From CAWFSE01 sp963697565 (GTDB lineage: Bacteria > Actinomycetota > Actinomycetes > CAVWCF01), in NCBI GenBank assembly GCA_963697565.1, contig CAVOOM010000008.1:310001-374000 (forward strand): DNA of 64,000 bases, in the 5' to 3' direction. This document shows positions 35,066 to 45,078 of this stretch, piece after piece. The notes below the pieces were generated by a model, which did not search any database, was not told the origin of the DNA, and worked only from the letters and a program-made list of their open reading frames with translations. A program made the translations under genes and the position numbers. The stretch's first letter is position 1, and each line of letters begins with the position of its first letter.

Positions 35066-36368
35066 TCAGCCCATCACGGTGTGGCTTGAGTCGGCGTGGG
35101 CGGCGCGCAGCCTGGAGTAGTGCCCGAGGTCGATGGCCAGGCCGGACCAGCGGCCGATGATCTGGACCGGATCGGCGTCGTGGTCGTGGCCGGACTCGAC
35201 CGCGTCGATCAGCCGCGCCATCAGCTCGCCGACCAGCGGCGCGTTCTTGAACTGGTTGCCGCTGGTGCCGATCGCGACGTAGAAGCCCGGCAGCTCGGTG
35301 CGGTCGTAGATCGGGATCCAGTCGTCGGTGACGTCGTACACACCGACGATGCCGCTGGGGCGGGGCGGCACGGGGAGCTCGGGCAGCCGGCGCGCCGCCC
35401 GCAGCGTCTGCGCCTCCCACACCTCGGCGGTGACATGTCCGTCGACCTGGTCGGGGTCGTCGAGCCAGGTCAGCGGGTCGCACTCGGGCTCCATGCCTCC
35501 GACGATCAGCGTGCCCCCGGCGTGCGGGCGCAGGTAGACGCCGAGGTCAGGGTCGGTGAGGAAGGCGCCCGAGCCGAGGTCGAACCCGGACGGGGCCGGA
35601 ACGGAGTGGACCTCTTGGCGCAGCGGGCGCAGGGACATCGTGAAGTCGGAGCCGACGCCGGCCATCGCATTGAGCCGCGACGACCACGGGCCGGCGGCGT
35701 TGACGACGACGGGGGCGCCCAGCGCGGTGCCGTCGTCGAGGGTGACGCCCGCCACGCGCCCGGCGTCGCGCTGCACGCCGACGACCTCGCTGCGCAGCCG
35801 CAGGACGGCGCCCTGGGCGACGGCGGCGTGGGCCAGGTTCTGCGCCGCGAGCGCGGGGTCGTCGAGGTAGCCCGCGTCGGGGGTGAGGTAGCCGGTCGAG
35901 CGTTCCGTGGGCGCCGTCGAAGAACCGCTCGTCCGTGACCGGCACGGGCGGCCCGTACGCGCCGGTGTCCAGCGCGGGGAAGCGGGCGGCGAGCTGGGCG
36001 GAGTCGAACCGCTCGTACGGCACGCCGAGGGCGTCGAACAGCGCGAGGGTCTGCGCGGTCGGCAACCCGGGCGAGTCCAGGACCAGCGCCCCGGTGCGCA
36101 CGAACGAGGCCATGCCGGCCGGGTCGCGAGTGCCCAGGTAGGCCTCCCAGTCGAGCCAGCGGCGGGCGGACTCCCAGGCCGCGGCGACCCCGTCCCGGGT
36201 CGAGTAGTGGAAGCGCACGATGGCGCTGCTCGCGCTCGTCGACCCCGAGCCGACCGCTCCGGACCGGTCGACCAGGCAGACCGAGCGCCCGCCGCGGGCG
36301 AGCTCCAAGGCGATTCCCGCCCCGATCACCCCCGCGCCGATCACGACGGCGTCGCAGCGTTCGGCCAT
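35066..36368 (-). CDS. FAD-dependent amine oxidoreductase, DAO family (one frameshift)
   Basis: About 433 residues after repair. N-terminal VVIGAGVIGAGIALELARGG, conserved VDRSGAVGSGSTSAS; after the shift near 35905 the frame reads VVNAAGPWSSRLNAMAG and GIVGVYDVTDDWIPIYDRT and ends in the typical substrate/FAD-loop GTSGNQFKNAP. It belongs to the DAO/sarcosine oxidase beta family oxidising secondary or D-amino acids. A covalent-FAD His is not seen at the SarDH position. Proximity to the sarcosine dehydrogenase-type gene suggests related N-methyl amino acid oxidation; substrate unknown. Confidence 0.78.
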
Positions 36369-36377
36369 CGCGGGTCC

Positions 36378-37566
36378 TCAGGCCTCAGCCGGTGGCCGCA
36401 CCCGGCGACTCGGCGTGGCTCCTCTGCCGCGGGTGCGCCATCGGAACTTGCCGCGTCTGGATCGCTGGCCGTTGCCGGTGTCGGGCTGCGCGTAGTAGTC
36501 GACGAGCACCTCGTAGCGCTTGGTGTAGATCTCGAAGAGCGCCAGCAGCAGGGCGGCGACCGGGACGGCCAGCAGCGCCCCGGCGACGCCGAAGAGGGAC
36601 GCCCCGAGCATGACGGAGGCGAAGGACACCGCGGGGTGGACGTTGACGGCCCGGGCGCTGATCCGGGGCTCCAGCGTGAGGTTCTCGACCTGCTGGTAGG
36701 CGACCCCCCAGGCCAGCGCGAACAGGCCGTCCTTGGGGTCGGCGCTGAGCAGGCCGATGAGCACGGGCAGCGCGATCGCGATGTAGGTGCCGATCGTGGG
36801 CACGAACTGCGCCACCACACCGGTCCAGATGCCCAGCGGCAGCCAGTACGGCATCCCGATGAGGTAGAGGAACAGCGCGGTGGTGGCGCCGTTGATCGTC
36901 GCCAGGACGACGCGGGCGGCCACGTAGCCGCCGGTCTTCTCGACCGCCAGCGTCAGCGCGGTGTCGAACGGCGGACTGCCGCTTGGGGGGCAGCAGGCCC
37001 GCGACCCAGTGCGCCAACCGGGGGGCGTCGGCGGAGAAGTAGAACGTGAACAGCGCGAAGGTGAACAGCGAGAAGAACGCGCCGACCGCGGCAAAGAGCA
37101 CCGCGAGCACCCCGGCGGCGAGGTCGGCCGTGACGCCGGCGACGTCGCCCGGGCCCGAGGCCGGCCTGCTGGAGCAGCTCAATGGGGTCGAGGTCGGTGT
37201 CGAAGCGCTCGTTGATCCAGGCGATGAGCCTCCTCGATCGCGTCGGGGAGGCCCTGGACCAACTGGATCAGCTGGTCGGCGAGCAGCCCGCCGAAGAGCA
37301 GGAAGAACACGACGGTGGCGAGTGCGAAGGCGACCATGACCAGGCCGGTGGCCAGCCCGCGCTTCATGCGCTGGGCGAGGCGGCTGACGGCGGGCTCCAT
37401 CGCGATCGAGGCGAACCAGGACATCAGCAGGATGAACAGGACGCTGCCGCCGTCCTCCAAGGACGAACCGGCCGAAGAGGAAGAGCGCGATCGCGGCGAA
37501 GACCAAGACGAGGACGCGCCAGACGCTCCGGGTGTCGACCGCGGTCGGCGGCGGTGGCGCGCTCAT
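36378..37566 (-). CDS. AI-2E family transporter (PerM-like), four frameshifts
   Basis: About 396 residues after repair. Pieces in several frames give the eight-TM pattern of the AI-2E transporter family (PF01594): AAIALFLFGRFVL, SWFASIAMEPAVSRLAQRM, LFTFALFTFYFSADAPRLAHWVAGLL, TGGYVAARVVLATINGATTAL, LGIWTGVVAQFVPTIGTYIAIALPVLIGLL. Shifts near 37450, 37220, 37160 and 36985. Start ATG 37566 overlaps the fbiC stop (ATGA), so these are co-transcribed. Actual substrate of actinobacterial members is not known; AI-2 export is a family label only. C-terminal tail is Arg-rich. Confidence 0.72.
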
Positions 37567-39920
37567 CTGGGGCTCCTTGTCGGGACCAGGTCGTACAGGG
37601 TCGTGCGCCGCCTCAGCCGCCTGCCGGCGCCGGCCACGGCGTGCTCCAGCGCGTCCTCATCGAGGAGCTGGCCGTGCGCCGCCCCCGCGGCCCGGCTGAT
37701 GTTCTCGTCCATCAGGGTGCCGCCGAGGTCGTCCACCCCGGCGGACAGCAGCTGCCGGGCGCCATCGATACCGAGCTTCACCCAGGAGGCCTGGATGTGG
37801 TCGATGTCCTCGGCGTACGCGATCCGGGCCACCGCGTGCACCAGCACGACCTCGCGCCAGGTCGGGCCCCGGCGCGCCCCCCGCTTGAGGTAGATCGGCG
37901 CGGCCATGTGCACGAACGGCAGCCCGACGAACTCCGTGAAGCCGCCGGTCTCGCGCTGCAGGGCCCGGGTGCGCAGCAGGTGGCGGGCCCAGTGCCGCGG
38001 CTCCTCGATCGAGCCGAACATCATCGTGACGTTCGACCGCAGGCCGACCGAGTGCGCGACGCGGTGGCACTCCAGCCACTCCTCGGTGCTGATCTTGTCG
38101 GGGCAGAGGACGGCGCGGACCTCGTCGTCGAGGATCTCGGCGGCGGTCCCGGGCAGCGAGCGCAGGCCGGCGTCCATCAGCCGACGGAGGTACGCCTCAA
38201 GCGGCTCGCCGAGGCGTCGCGCGCCCTCGGTCACCTCGAGCGCGGTGAAGCCGTGGATGTGCAGGTCGGGCGCCGCCCCGCTTACCGCACGGGCCACGTC
38301 GATGTAGTAGTCGCCGTCGAAGTCGGGGTGGATGCCGCCCTGCAGGCACACCTCGGTTGCGCCGAGGTCCCACGCCTCGGCGGCCCGCCCGGCGATGTCA
38401 TCGAGAGTGAGCAGGTACGGCTTGCCGCGCAGGTTGAGCGACAACGGGCCCTTGGAGAACCCGCAGAACCGGCACTTGAAGGTGCAGACGTTGGTGTAGT
38501 TGATGTTGCGGTTGCGGACGTAGGTCACGTCGTCGCCGACGACGCCGGCGCGGATCTCATCGGCGTACGCGGCCACCGCCGCGACCTCGGGGCCGCGGGC
38601 GGCGAAGAGGGTGACGAGCTCGTCCTCACCGAGGTCCTGCCCGGCCCGGGCCCCGGCGAGGACCTCGGCCACGGCGCCGCCTGCGGCGGGACGGCCGGGG
38701 ATCAGCGCCGGGGGAGCCGAGTCGGCGCCGGAGTACCACGCCGTGGAGCGGCGCCCGACCTGGATCACCTCGGCCCCGGTGCCCACATTGGCCGCGTCCT
38801 GGTGGCGCTCGGGGAAGGCCGCGCCGGGGTCGTCGCGTCCCAGCGACTCGGCGTCGGCTCGGTCCAGCACCGGGAAGCGCATCCGCTCGTCGAGCCAGCG
38901 CGCCGGATCGCGCGCGAACTCGGGGTAGATCGTGAGTCGGGGGGCCAGCGCGAGACCGTGGTCCTCGACGGCGGCACGCAGCCGGTCGATGGCCGGCCAC
39001 GGGCGCTCGGGGTTCACGTGGTCGGCGGTGACGGGGGAGACGCCCCCGAGGTCGTCGATGCCGGCGTCGAGCAGCGCTGCGAGATCGTCGGTGAGGTTGG
39101 GCGGCGCCTGCAGGTGGACTTCCGGCGGCAGGATCAGGCGGGCCAGAGCGATGGCGTCGAGGAAGTCCTCGGGAGGGCAGGGCGGAGCGGCGCGCATCGC
39201 CGTGCCGGGCTTGGGCAGGAAGTTCTGGACGATCACCTCCTGGACATGGCCGTGGCGGGTGTGCGCGTCGGCGATGGCCTCCAGCGCCTCGATGCGATCC
39301 GGCCGGGACTCGCCGATCCCGACCAGGATCCCGGTGGTGAACGGGATCGCGAGCCGACCGGCGGCATCCAGCGTGGCGAGCCGCCGCTCGGGCGCCTTGT
39401 CCGGGGCTCCCCGGTGCGCGGCCAGCGCGGGGTTGAGCGACTCCAGCATCATCCCCTGGCTCGCCGAGACCCCGCGCAGGAGCGCGAGCTCCGGCTCGGA
39501 CAGCGCGCCCGCGTTGGCGTGCGGCAGCAGCCCGGTCTCCTCGACGACCAACCGGCACATGGCCGCCAGGTAGTCGACGGTGGACGCGTAGCCGTGCTCC
39601 CGCAGCCAGGCGCGTGCCTCCTTGTAGCGCGCCTCGGGGCTCTCGCCCAGGGTGAAGAGCGCCTCGTGGCAGCCGGCCTGCGCACCGTCGACGGCGATCG
39701 CGAGCACCTGCTCGGGGGACAGGTAGGGGCTGGCGGCGCGCGACGGCGCCTGGGCGAAGGTGCAGTAGCCGCAGCGGTCGCGGCAGAGGTGGGTCAGCGG
39801 GATGAACACCTTGGGGGAGTACGTGACGCGCGTGCCGAAGGCCTCATCGCGCACCGCCCGCGCCCGGCGCGCTAGGCCGTCGAAGCCCCGATCCAGCAGC
39901 CCCGGGGCCGCAACCGTCAT
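37563..39920 (-). CDS. fbiC: FbiC, fused FO synthase for coenzyme F420
   Basis: 785 residues, intact, no frameshift. Two radical-SAM halves: the first (CofG-like) has the iron-sulfur motif CRDRCGYC (Cys46, 50, 53), the second (CofH-like, from about residue 430) has CTFKCRFC in NINYTNVCTFKCRFCGF. It builds the deazaflavin FO from tyrosine and a flavin intermediate; a fused FbiC is the actinobacterial form, and shows this organism makes F420. Start ATG 39920. Its stop overlaps the AI-2E gene start by ATGA. No other F420 genes (fbiA, fbiB, fbiD) occur in the window. Confidence 0.93.
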   Translation of the reverse strand: MTVAAPGLLDRGFDGLARRARAVRDEAFGTRVTYSPKVFIPLTHLCRDRCGYCTFAQAPSRAASPYLSPEQVLAIAVDGAQAGCHEALFTLGESPEARYKEARAWLREHGYASTVDYLAAMCRLVVEETGLLPHANAGALSEPELALLRGVSASQGMMLESLNPALAAHRGAPDKAPERRLATLDAAGRLAIPFTTGILVGIGESRPDRIEALEAIADAHTRHGHVQEVIVQNFLPKPGTAMRAAPPCPPEDFLDAIALARLILPPEVHLQAPPNLTDDLAALLDAGIDDLGGVSPVTADHVNPERPWPAIDRLRAAVEDHGLALAPRLTIYPEFARDPARWLDERMRFPVLDRADAESLGRDDPGAAFPERHQDAANVGTGAEVIQVGRRSTAWYSGADSAPPALIPGRPAAGGAVAEVLAGARAGQDLGEDELVTLFAARGPEVAAVAAYADEIRAGVVGDDVTYVRNRNINYTNVCTFKCRFCGFSKGPLSLNLRGKPYLLTLDDIAGRAAEAWDLGATEVCLQGGIHPDFDGDYYIDVARAVSGAAPDLHIHGFTALEVTEGARRLGEPLEAYLRRLMDAGLRSLPGTAAEILDDEVRAVLCPDKISTEEWLECHRVAHSVGLRSNVTMMFGSIEEPRHWARHLLRTRALQRETGGFTEFVGLPFVHMAAPIYLKRGARRGPTWREVVLVHAVARIAYAEDIDHIQASWVKLGIDGARQLLSAGVDDLGGTLMDENISRAAGAAHGQLLDEDALEHAVAGAGRRLRRRTTLYDLVPTRSPR

Positions 39921-39990
39921 CGCACCGTCCTTCGAAAGGCGCCGCCCTCGGCATTGCCCCTGAACGGTACTCGGCGCCTCCGCGGGTTCG

Positions 39991-40437
39991 TCAGGGCTGC
40001 TTGAACCAGTCCCGGGCCGGGCCCCGGACGAGCATCGTGATCAGGGCCACGGTGAGCCCGATCGTGACGATGGCCGACAGCGGCCAGCCGCCGCCGAAGA
40101 GGGCGAGCACGCTCACGGCGAGCCGGAAGACCAGGAAGGCGATCACCACGATCCTGGCCCGGCGGTTGCCCCGGGCCAGCGCCCGGGCGAGCCCCAGGAT
40201 GACGACGGCGAGCACGAGCGTCACGATGCCGTCGACCAGGTTGGCGGCGGCGCTGATCGAGGGGTCCTTGACGACCACGCCGACCGCCGCGCGCACGAAC
40301 GCCAGCCCGGCGCGGTAGAACTCCACGAGCGACCCGATGACCAGCAGCGCGACGACCGCCCGGACGGCCGTCGGCAGCCCGCCGAAGCTGTGCCCGACCT
40401 GCGGTCCCACGGCCCCCTGCGGCGTCAACGCGCCCAT
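39991..40437 (-). CDS. Small four-helix membrane protein, unknown function
   Basis: 148 residues from ATG 40437 behind GGAGGA. Four hydrophobic segments: AVRAVVALLVIGSLVEFYRAG, ANLVDGIVTLVLAVVILGLA, RIVVIAFLVFRLAVSVLALF and LSAIVTIGLTVALITMLVRG, with few charged residues between. No catalytic or binding motif seen. It overlaps the end of the membrane alpha/beta-hydrolase gene by 13 bases in the same direction, so the two are co-translated. Confidence 0.7.
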   Translation of the reverse strand: MGALTPQGAVGPQVGHSFGGLPTAVRAVVALLVIGSLVEFYRAGLAFVRAAVGVVVKDPSISAAANLVDGIVTLVLAVVILGLARALARGNRRARIVVIAFLVFRLAVSVLALFGGGWPLSAIVTIGLTVALITMLVRGPARDWFKQP

Positions 40438-42188
40438 GGCGTGTCCTCCACTCCCAGTTCGTCGAGCGCCGCGTTGAGGCGGCGCGCGACCTCGGCGTTC
40501 CAGGAGTCCGCGGTGAGCACGGCGCCCATCGCGTCCGCGGTGGACTCGGGGTAGAGGTGGCCGGACCCCGGGGGCGTGGTCGCCGCCGCCGCCAGGTCGA
40601 GGCCGACACGCCAGAAGGTCGCGATCGGCCACCAGCGCAGCGAGGGGTCGACACCCGGCCCGAGGGGGTCGCGCAGCCACTCGGCCGGCCACACGACCAG
40701 GGAGCCGTTCCACCACGCCACGGGGTCGTTGGGGTGGGCCACCAGGGCGATCCGCCGGCCCTGCCAGCGGGCGGGCGGATCGGTGAGCTCCTCGGCCTCG
40801 ATGAAGGCCTGCGCCACGGCGCCGCGGTCGATGTCGGGCTGCCAGATCGGCCCACCGGCCCGGTTCTCGCGCCAATCGGCCCACAGCGAGGCGGTGTACG
40901 GGGAGCCGACCCACACCGCGCCGTCGATGCTGCCGGGCTGGACGACCTCGGCGGGGGATCGGCCCGCCAGGGCGCCTTGCCCCCCGTACGCGCCGAGCGA
41001 CTCGCCAAACAGCCAGACCCTGGGCCGCTGCGCCGGCGGCAGCACCTCGACGGCGTCGAGCACCGCGTCGATGACCGCCTCGCTCGACGCCACGGCCAAG
41101 GGGCGGTCGGCGATGAAGGAGAACCAGGACGGCAGGTAGGAGTACTGGATCCCCACCGTTGCCACGTCGCCGCCCAGCAGCAGCTCGGCGGCGTCAATGG
41201 CGTGCGCGTCGATCCACCCGGTGCCGGTCGGGATCGCGAGGACGAGATTGGCGCGGGCGAAGCCGCCGAGCCGGGCCAGCTCGGCCACCGCGTTCTCGGC
41301 CCGATCATCGGCGGATTGGCCCTGGGCCAGTCCGACGTACGCCCGCACGGGTTCGACGGCCTGCCCGTCGGCGAAGGCCGCGAGCTGCTCCCGCGTGGGC
41401 CCGCCGGTCACGAACGCGCGTCCGCGATAGCCCAGGCCGTCCCAGGCAACCGTGGACGAGGGGCCGCCGCTGCGCGTGTCCAGCGTGGGTGGGCTCTGTC
41501 CGTCCTGGCTGGCGTCGAGGGCCTGGTAGAACGTGCGGGTGCCCTCAAGGGCCATCCCCACCAGCGCGGCGCACACCGCGAAGGCGGCCACCGCTCCCAC
41601 GGCCATCGACCAGCGGCCGGTGGGGACGAACCAGCGCGAGGCCCGGTCGAGCTGGCGGCCGAGCGCCCGAAGCAGCCGGCCGAGCAGGACGAGGGCCGCG
41701 AGCAGGGCCACGCTTGCCCCGAGCGCCAGCACGGGGTTGATCTGCGGGGGCGGCATGTCGAGGGCCTCGGCTTGGGCGTCGATGGCGGCGAGCGACCGCG
41801 GGGTCAGCGCCCCCGCGATGAGCCAGAGGGTGCCGGCCGCGGTCCAGCCCACCCGCCGGGCGGTCCGCCCCGGCCGCCAGCCGGCCATCCGCGCCAACGC
41901 GGACACCACCGCAGCGAGGCCGTACCCGGAGCACGCGACGAGGGCCGATCCCACCACGTCGATGAGCGGGCCGCGCGGCAGCAAGGACGGGCCCAACGCG
42001 GCGAGGTAGCCGAGCGCGGCCCCGATCAGGCCGGCGGCGGAGGGCGGCATGGACAACCGCGGACGCCGGGGGGCAGGGCCAGGGACGGTTGGTGCCTGGC
42101 TCCTGCCGTCCTTCGTCGTGCCAACGGCCACGGTGCTCCTCGCGGTTCGGCGAATCCTACGGCGCGATGGGGGCGTGCCCAGGGTCAA
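40425..42188 (-). CDS. Membrane-bound alpha/beta hydrolase (Abhydrolase_9 type)
   Basis: 587 residues, intact. The first 210 residues hold four to five TM helices (SAAGLIGAALGYLAALG, GSALVACSGYGLAAVVSALA, LGASVALLAALVLLGRLLRAL, MAVGAVAAFAVCAALVGMAL), then a soluble hydrolase domain with elbow VWLFGESLGAYGGQGA, ENRAGGPIWQPDIDRG and LVAHPNDPVAWWN. This matches the actinobacterial PF15420/PF10081 family, an extracytoplasmic serine hydrolase of unknown substrate. The first 45 residues are low-complexity and the true start may be the ATG at 42050. It overlaps the lysoplasmalogenase-like gene by 32 bases if the longer start is right. Confidence 0.82.
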   Translation of the reverse strand: MTLGTPPSRRRIRRTARSTVAVGTTKDGRSQAPTVPGPAPRRPRLSMPPSAAGLIGAALGYLAALGPSLLPRGPLIDVVGSALVACSGYGLAAVVSALARMAGWRPGRTARRVGWTAAGTLWLIAGALTPRSLAAIDAQAEALDMPPPQINPVLALGASVALLAALVLLGRLLRALGRQLDRASRWFVPTGRWSMAVGAVAAFAVCAALVGMALEGTRTFYQALDASQDGQSPPTLDTRSGGPSSTVAWDGLGYRGRAFVTGGPTREQLAAFADGQAVEPVRAYVGLAQGQSADDRAENAVAELARLGGFARANLVLAIPTGTGWIDAHAIDAAELLLGGDVATVGIQYSYLPSWFSFIADRPLAVASSEAVIDAVLDAVEVLPPAQRPRVWLFGESLGAYGGQGALAGRSPAEVVQPGSIDGAVWVGSPYTASLWADWRENRAGGPIWQPDIDRGAVAQAFIEAEELTDPPARWQGRRIALVAHPNDPVAWWNGSLVVWPAEWLRDPLGPGVDPSLRWWPIATFWRVGLDLAAAATTPPGSGHLYPESTADAMGAVLTADSWNAEVARRLNAALDELGVEDTPWAR

Positions 42189-42819
42189 GCCGGCCCACCC
42201 AGGCCGAGACGAGCAGGTACTGCGCCGCCAGATAGGTCGCCATGACGAGCGCGTCGCCGGCCGGCACCTCTAGGCCGGCGACGCGCGCCCCGATGAGCGC
42301 GTCAGACAGCAGGAACAGCGCGCCACCCGCACCCGCCTGGGCGCCGAGTCCGGCCGCCAGGGCGCCCATCGCGGCCAGCGCGAGGCTGTAGCCCGCGACC
42401 GGTCCGCGCAGCGACCCCAGCCGGGGGCCGAGGGAGGCGTTGGCGCCGAGCCAGACCACGCCGTACGCGACCGCCGGCCACGGCGAGCGCCGCAGGCCGT
42501 CCATCGCGCGGAGCCGCGCGAAGCCCATTCCGTAGGCACCCTGCATGACGAGGAAGGCGAGCATGCCCGCGAGGAACCAGGCGCGCTGGCCGCCCAGCAG
42601 CAGGATGTCCCCGGCCGTGGCGGCGATCAGCCCGACGAGGAGCAGCCTTGGAATCCCCTGTCCGGACTGCTCGCGCGAGGCCCGCAGCGCCCAGGCCAGC
42701 AGGGCCGGCATGAGCATGGGCTTGATCGCGTTGGCGGTCCGCCGCCAGCTGGTGGCGCGGGCGCCCACCTCGGCGACCGACGCCGCGGCGTACACCGCGC
42801 CCCACCGGTTGATCCGCAT
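42157..42819 (-). CDS. Lysoplasmalogenase-like membrane protein (YhhN/TMEM86 family)
   Basis: 220 residues from ATG 42819 (MRINRWGAVYAAASVAEVGA). Eight hydrophobic helices; conserved YhhN-type pieces are KPMLMPALLAWALRA near residue 34, AATAGDILLLGG with the conserved Asp, and LLSDALIGARVAG late, again with conserved Asp. The family cleaves the vinyl ether of lysoplasmalogens or has related lipid hydrolase activity. It is divergent from the DUF2156 membrane gene with a gap of about 40 bases. Confidence 0.8.
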   Translation of the reverse strand: MRINRWGAVYAAASVAEVGARATSWRRTANAIKPMLMPALLAWALRASREQSGQGIPRLLLVGLIAATAGDILLLGGQRAWFLAGMLAFLVMQGAYGMGFARLRAMDGLRRSPWPAVAYGVVWLGANASLGPRLGSLRGPVAGYSLALAAMGALAAGLGAQAGAGGALFLLSDALIGARVAGLEVPAGDALVMATYLAAQYLLVSAWVGRLDPGHAPIAP

Positions 42820-42859
42820 GGGGTGCAGTTTGGCGCCGAGGGGCTGCGAGAATCCCGCG

Positions 42860-45055
42860 GTGACTGAATCTCCCCAGCCCCCGAGCACGCCAGGTCCCCC
42901 GCTCGCGCCCGACGAGGCGCCCGAGGAGGAGCGCGGAGGGGTGACCCGCCGCCGTCTCGCCCAGGTCTGGCGGCACATCCCGTTCACCCTCACCGTCGTC
43001 TCCGTGATGCTGGTCGTCGGCGTCGCCACTGGATCGCTCTGGAACGCCCTGGAAGGCCGGCCGCTGTTCGCCGACGTCGCCTACGGGCTGCCGTCGTTCC
43101 AGGACGGCCTGTGGTGGACGCCGGTCACCGGTGCCTTCTTCGCGATCGCCCCGTGGCAGTACGTGCCCGTCGCCCTCGGGTTCCTCGTGCTGGCCGGACT
43201 CACCGAGCTGGCGATGGGGACCCGTCGGGCGGCCATCGCCGTGGTGGTGACCCAGCTGGCCGGTGTGCTCGGAGCGGCGGCGCTGCTCGCCGTCCTGACC
43301 GCGACCCTCGACTGGGCTTGGGCCGAGAAGACCGCCGCGGTCATTGACGTCGGGTTCTCAGCGGGGGCGCTGGGCGGCCTGGCCGCCGCCACCGCCGCCT
43401 TCCGGGCGCCCTGGCGCGGCCGGGTGCGCTTCGCGCTGGTGATGTACGCCGTGCTCGCCTTCCTCTACGTCGGCGTGCTCTGGGACCTCGAGCACCTGAT
43501 CGCGGTGGCGGTGGGGCTCCCGTTGGGCCCGTACTTGACGGGTCGGCGGCCTCGGCTGGGCGTCCCGTCGCTGAGCCGGCGGGAGTGGCGGCTCACGGCG
43601 GCGGTGACGTTCGGATTGTCCGCCGTGATCCGGCTGCTGCTGTGGTTCGTGCCGGGCGAAGGGCCGCTGGGGGCCGTCACCGGCGACAGCACGGTGACGT
43701 CCATGCTGATCGGCGCCGGCATCTCGGCGGCGATCGCCTTCGGGCTGTGGCGGGGCCGCAAGCTGGCCTGGCTGTTCGGCCTCGTGGTGTCGGTGCTCAG
43801 TTTGATGGGGCTCCTGCTCGTGGGCCTCTACGTCGCCGCGGCCGTCCCCGAGTCCGAGGTGACCGCCTTCCCGATCCCCGAGCTGGTCGTCGACGTCGCG
43901 CTGTGGGCTGCGCAGTTCGGCGTTCTCGTGTTCGGCAGCCACGCCTTCCAGGTGTCCAAGCGCGCCCGGGGGGCCGCCGCGTCGCGCAACTCCTCGGCCG
44001 AGCAAGAGGCCCGGGCCCGCGCGTTGCTCGCCCGCCACGGCGGGTCGTCGCTGGCGTGGATGACGACGTGGCCGGGCAACCGCTGGCACGTGGCCACCAA
44101 CGACGCAGGCGAGGACGTGGCCTTCGCCGCCTACCAGGTGCACCGCGGCATGGCGATCGGGCTGTGCGATCCGGTGGGACCCGATGCCGCCGCCCGCGGT
44201 GCGGTGCTGGACGGGCTGCTGGAGGAGCAGGGGGCGCTGGGGCGGACGGTCTGCCTGTTCTCCGTCACTCGGGAGGTCGCCGACTGGGGGCTCGCCCGCG
44301 GCTGGCAGGCGGTCGTGGTCGCCGACGAGGCCCTCATCGACCTGCCGTCGCTGGAGTTCAAGGGCAAGTCCTGGCAGGACGTGCGCACCGCCCTCAACCG
44401 GGCCGGCCGCGATGGGATCACGGCCCGGATCGGCCCGCTCGCGGAGATGCCGCGCGGCCTGGTCAGCCAGGTGCGGTCGATCTCGGAGCAGTGGGTGGGC
44501 GACAAGGGGCTGCCCGAGATGGGGTTCACCCTGGGCGGCGTCGACGAGGCCCTGGACCCCGAGGTGACCTGCGTGCTGGCGGTGGACGCCGACGGCACGG
44601 TCCTCGGGGTCACCTCCTGGCTGCCAGTCCACGCGCCGGACGGCGCCATCGAGGGGCGGACGCTCGATGTGATCCGGCGGCTGCCGGACGGGTTCAAGTC
44701 CACCGCGGAGTTCCTCATCGCCTCGGCCTGCCTGCACTTCAAGGAGGCCGGCTGCCAGTACGTCTCGCTGTCGGGGGCTCCGCTCGCCCAGCACAGCGAC
44801 CCCGAGAGCGCGCAACCCCTCGACCGGCTGCTGGGCTGGCTGGGCGAGACGATGGAGCCGCTGTACGGGTTCCGGTCGCTGGAGGCGTTCAAGGCGAAGT
44901 TCGCGCCCCGGCATCGGCCGCTCTACCTGGTCTTCGCCGACGAGTCCCAGCTGCCGCGGATCGGCCTGGCGATGACCAAGGCGTACCTGCCGGACGCGTC
45001 GATGGCCCAGCTCGCAGCCGCCGGCCTGTCGACGGCTCGGGCCGAGTCGCACTGA
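42860..45055 (+). CDS. Rhomboid-like membrane domain fused to DUF2156 (LPG synthase C-terminal) domain
   Basis: 731 residues from GTG 42860, intact. About ten TM helices to residue 370: an early six-helix part resembling rhomboid-like proteins (PFTLTVVSVMLVVGVATG, FLVLAGLTELAMGTRRAAI, ITAAVTFGLSAVIRLLLW region) without obvious Ser-His catalytic motifs. The rest is DUF2156, the GNAT-like fold of phosphatidylglycerol lysyltransferases: WMTTWPGNRWHVATN, LEFKGKSWQDVRTALNRAG and FLIASACLHFKEAGCQYVSL. Such proteins transfer aminoacyl groups to lipid or have lost that role. No lysyl-tRNA synthetase domain is present, unlike mycobacterial LysX. Confidence 0.8.
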   Translation: MTESPQPPSTPGPPLAPDEAPEEERGGVTRRRLAQVWRHIPFTLTVVSVMLVVGVATGSLWNALEGRPLFADVAYGLPSFQDGLWWTPVTGAFFAIAPWQYVPVALGFLVLAGLTELAMGTRRAAIAVVVTQLAGVLGAAALLAVLTATLDWAWAEKTAAVIDVGFSAGALGGLAAATAAFRAPWRGRVRFALVMYAVLAFLYVGVLWDLEHLIAVAVGLPLGPYLTGRRPRLGVPSLSRREWRLTAAVTFGLSAVIRLLLWFVPGEGPLGAVTGDSTVTSMLIGAGISAAIAFGLWRGRKLAWLFGLVVSVLSLMGLLLVGLYVAAAVPESEVTAFPIPELVVDVALWAAQFGVLVFGSHAFQVSKRARGAAASRNSSAEQEARARALLARHGGSSLAWMTTWPGNRWHVATNDAGEDVAFAAYQVHRGMAIGLCDPVGPDAAARGAVLDGLLEEQGALGRTVCLFSVTREVADWGLARGWQAVVVADEALIDLPSLEFKGKSWQDVRTALNRAGRDGITARIGPLAEMPRGLVSQVRSISEQWVGDKGLPEMGFTLGGVDEALDPEVTCVLAVDADGTVLGVTSWLPVHAPDGAIEGRTLDVIRRLPDGFKSTAEFLIASACLHFKEAGCQYVSLSGAPLAQHSDPESAQPLDRLLGWLGETMEPLYGFRSLEAFKAKFAPRHRPLYLVFADESQLPRIGLAMTKAYLPDASMAQLAAAGLSTARAESH

Positions 45056-45078
45056 CGACGCCCGTACTATTCGCTGCC

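Noticed and set aside
37182..39875. 897-codon open frame on the plus strand opposite fbiC
   Set aside because: Antisense to an intact FbiC; no domain recognisable and third-position bias fits the minus strand gene.
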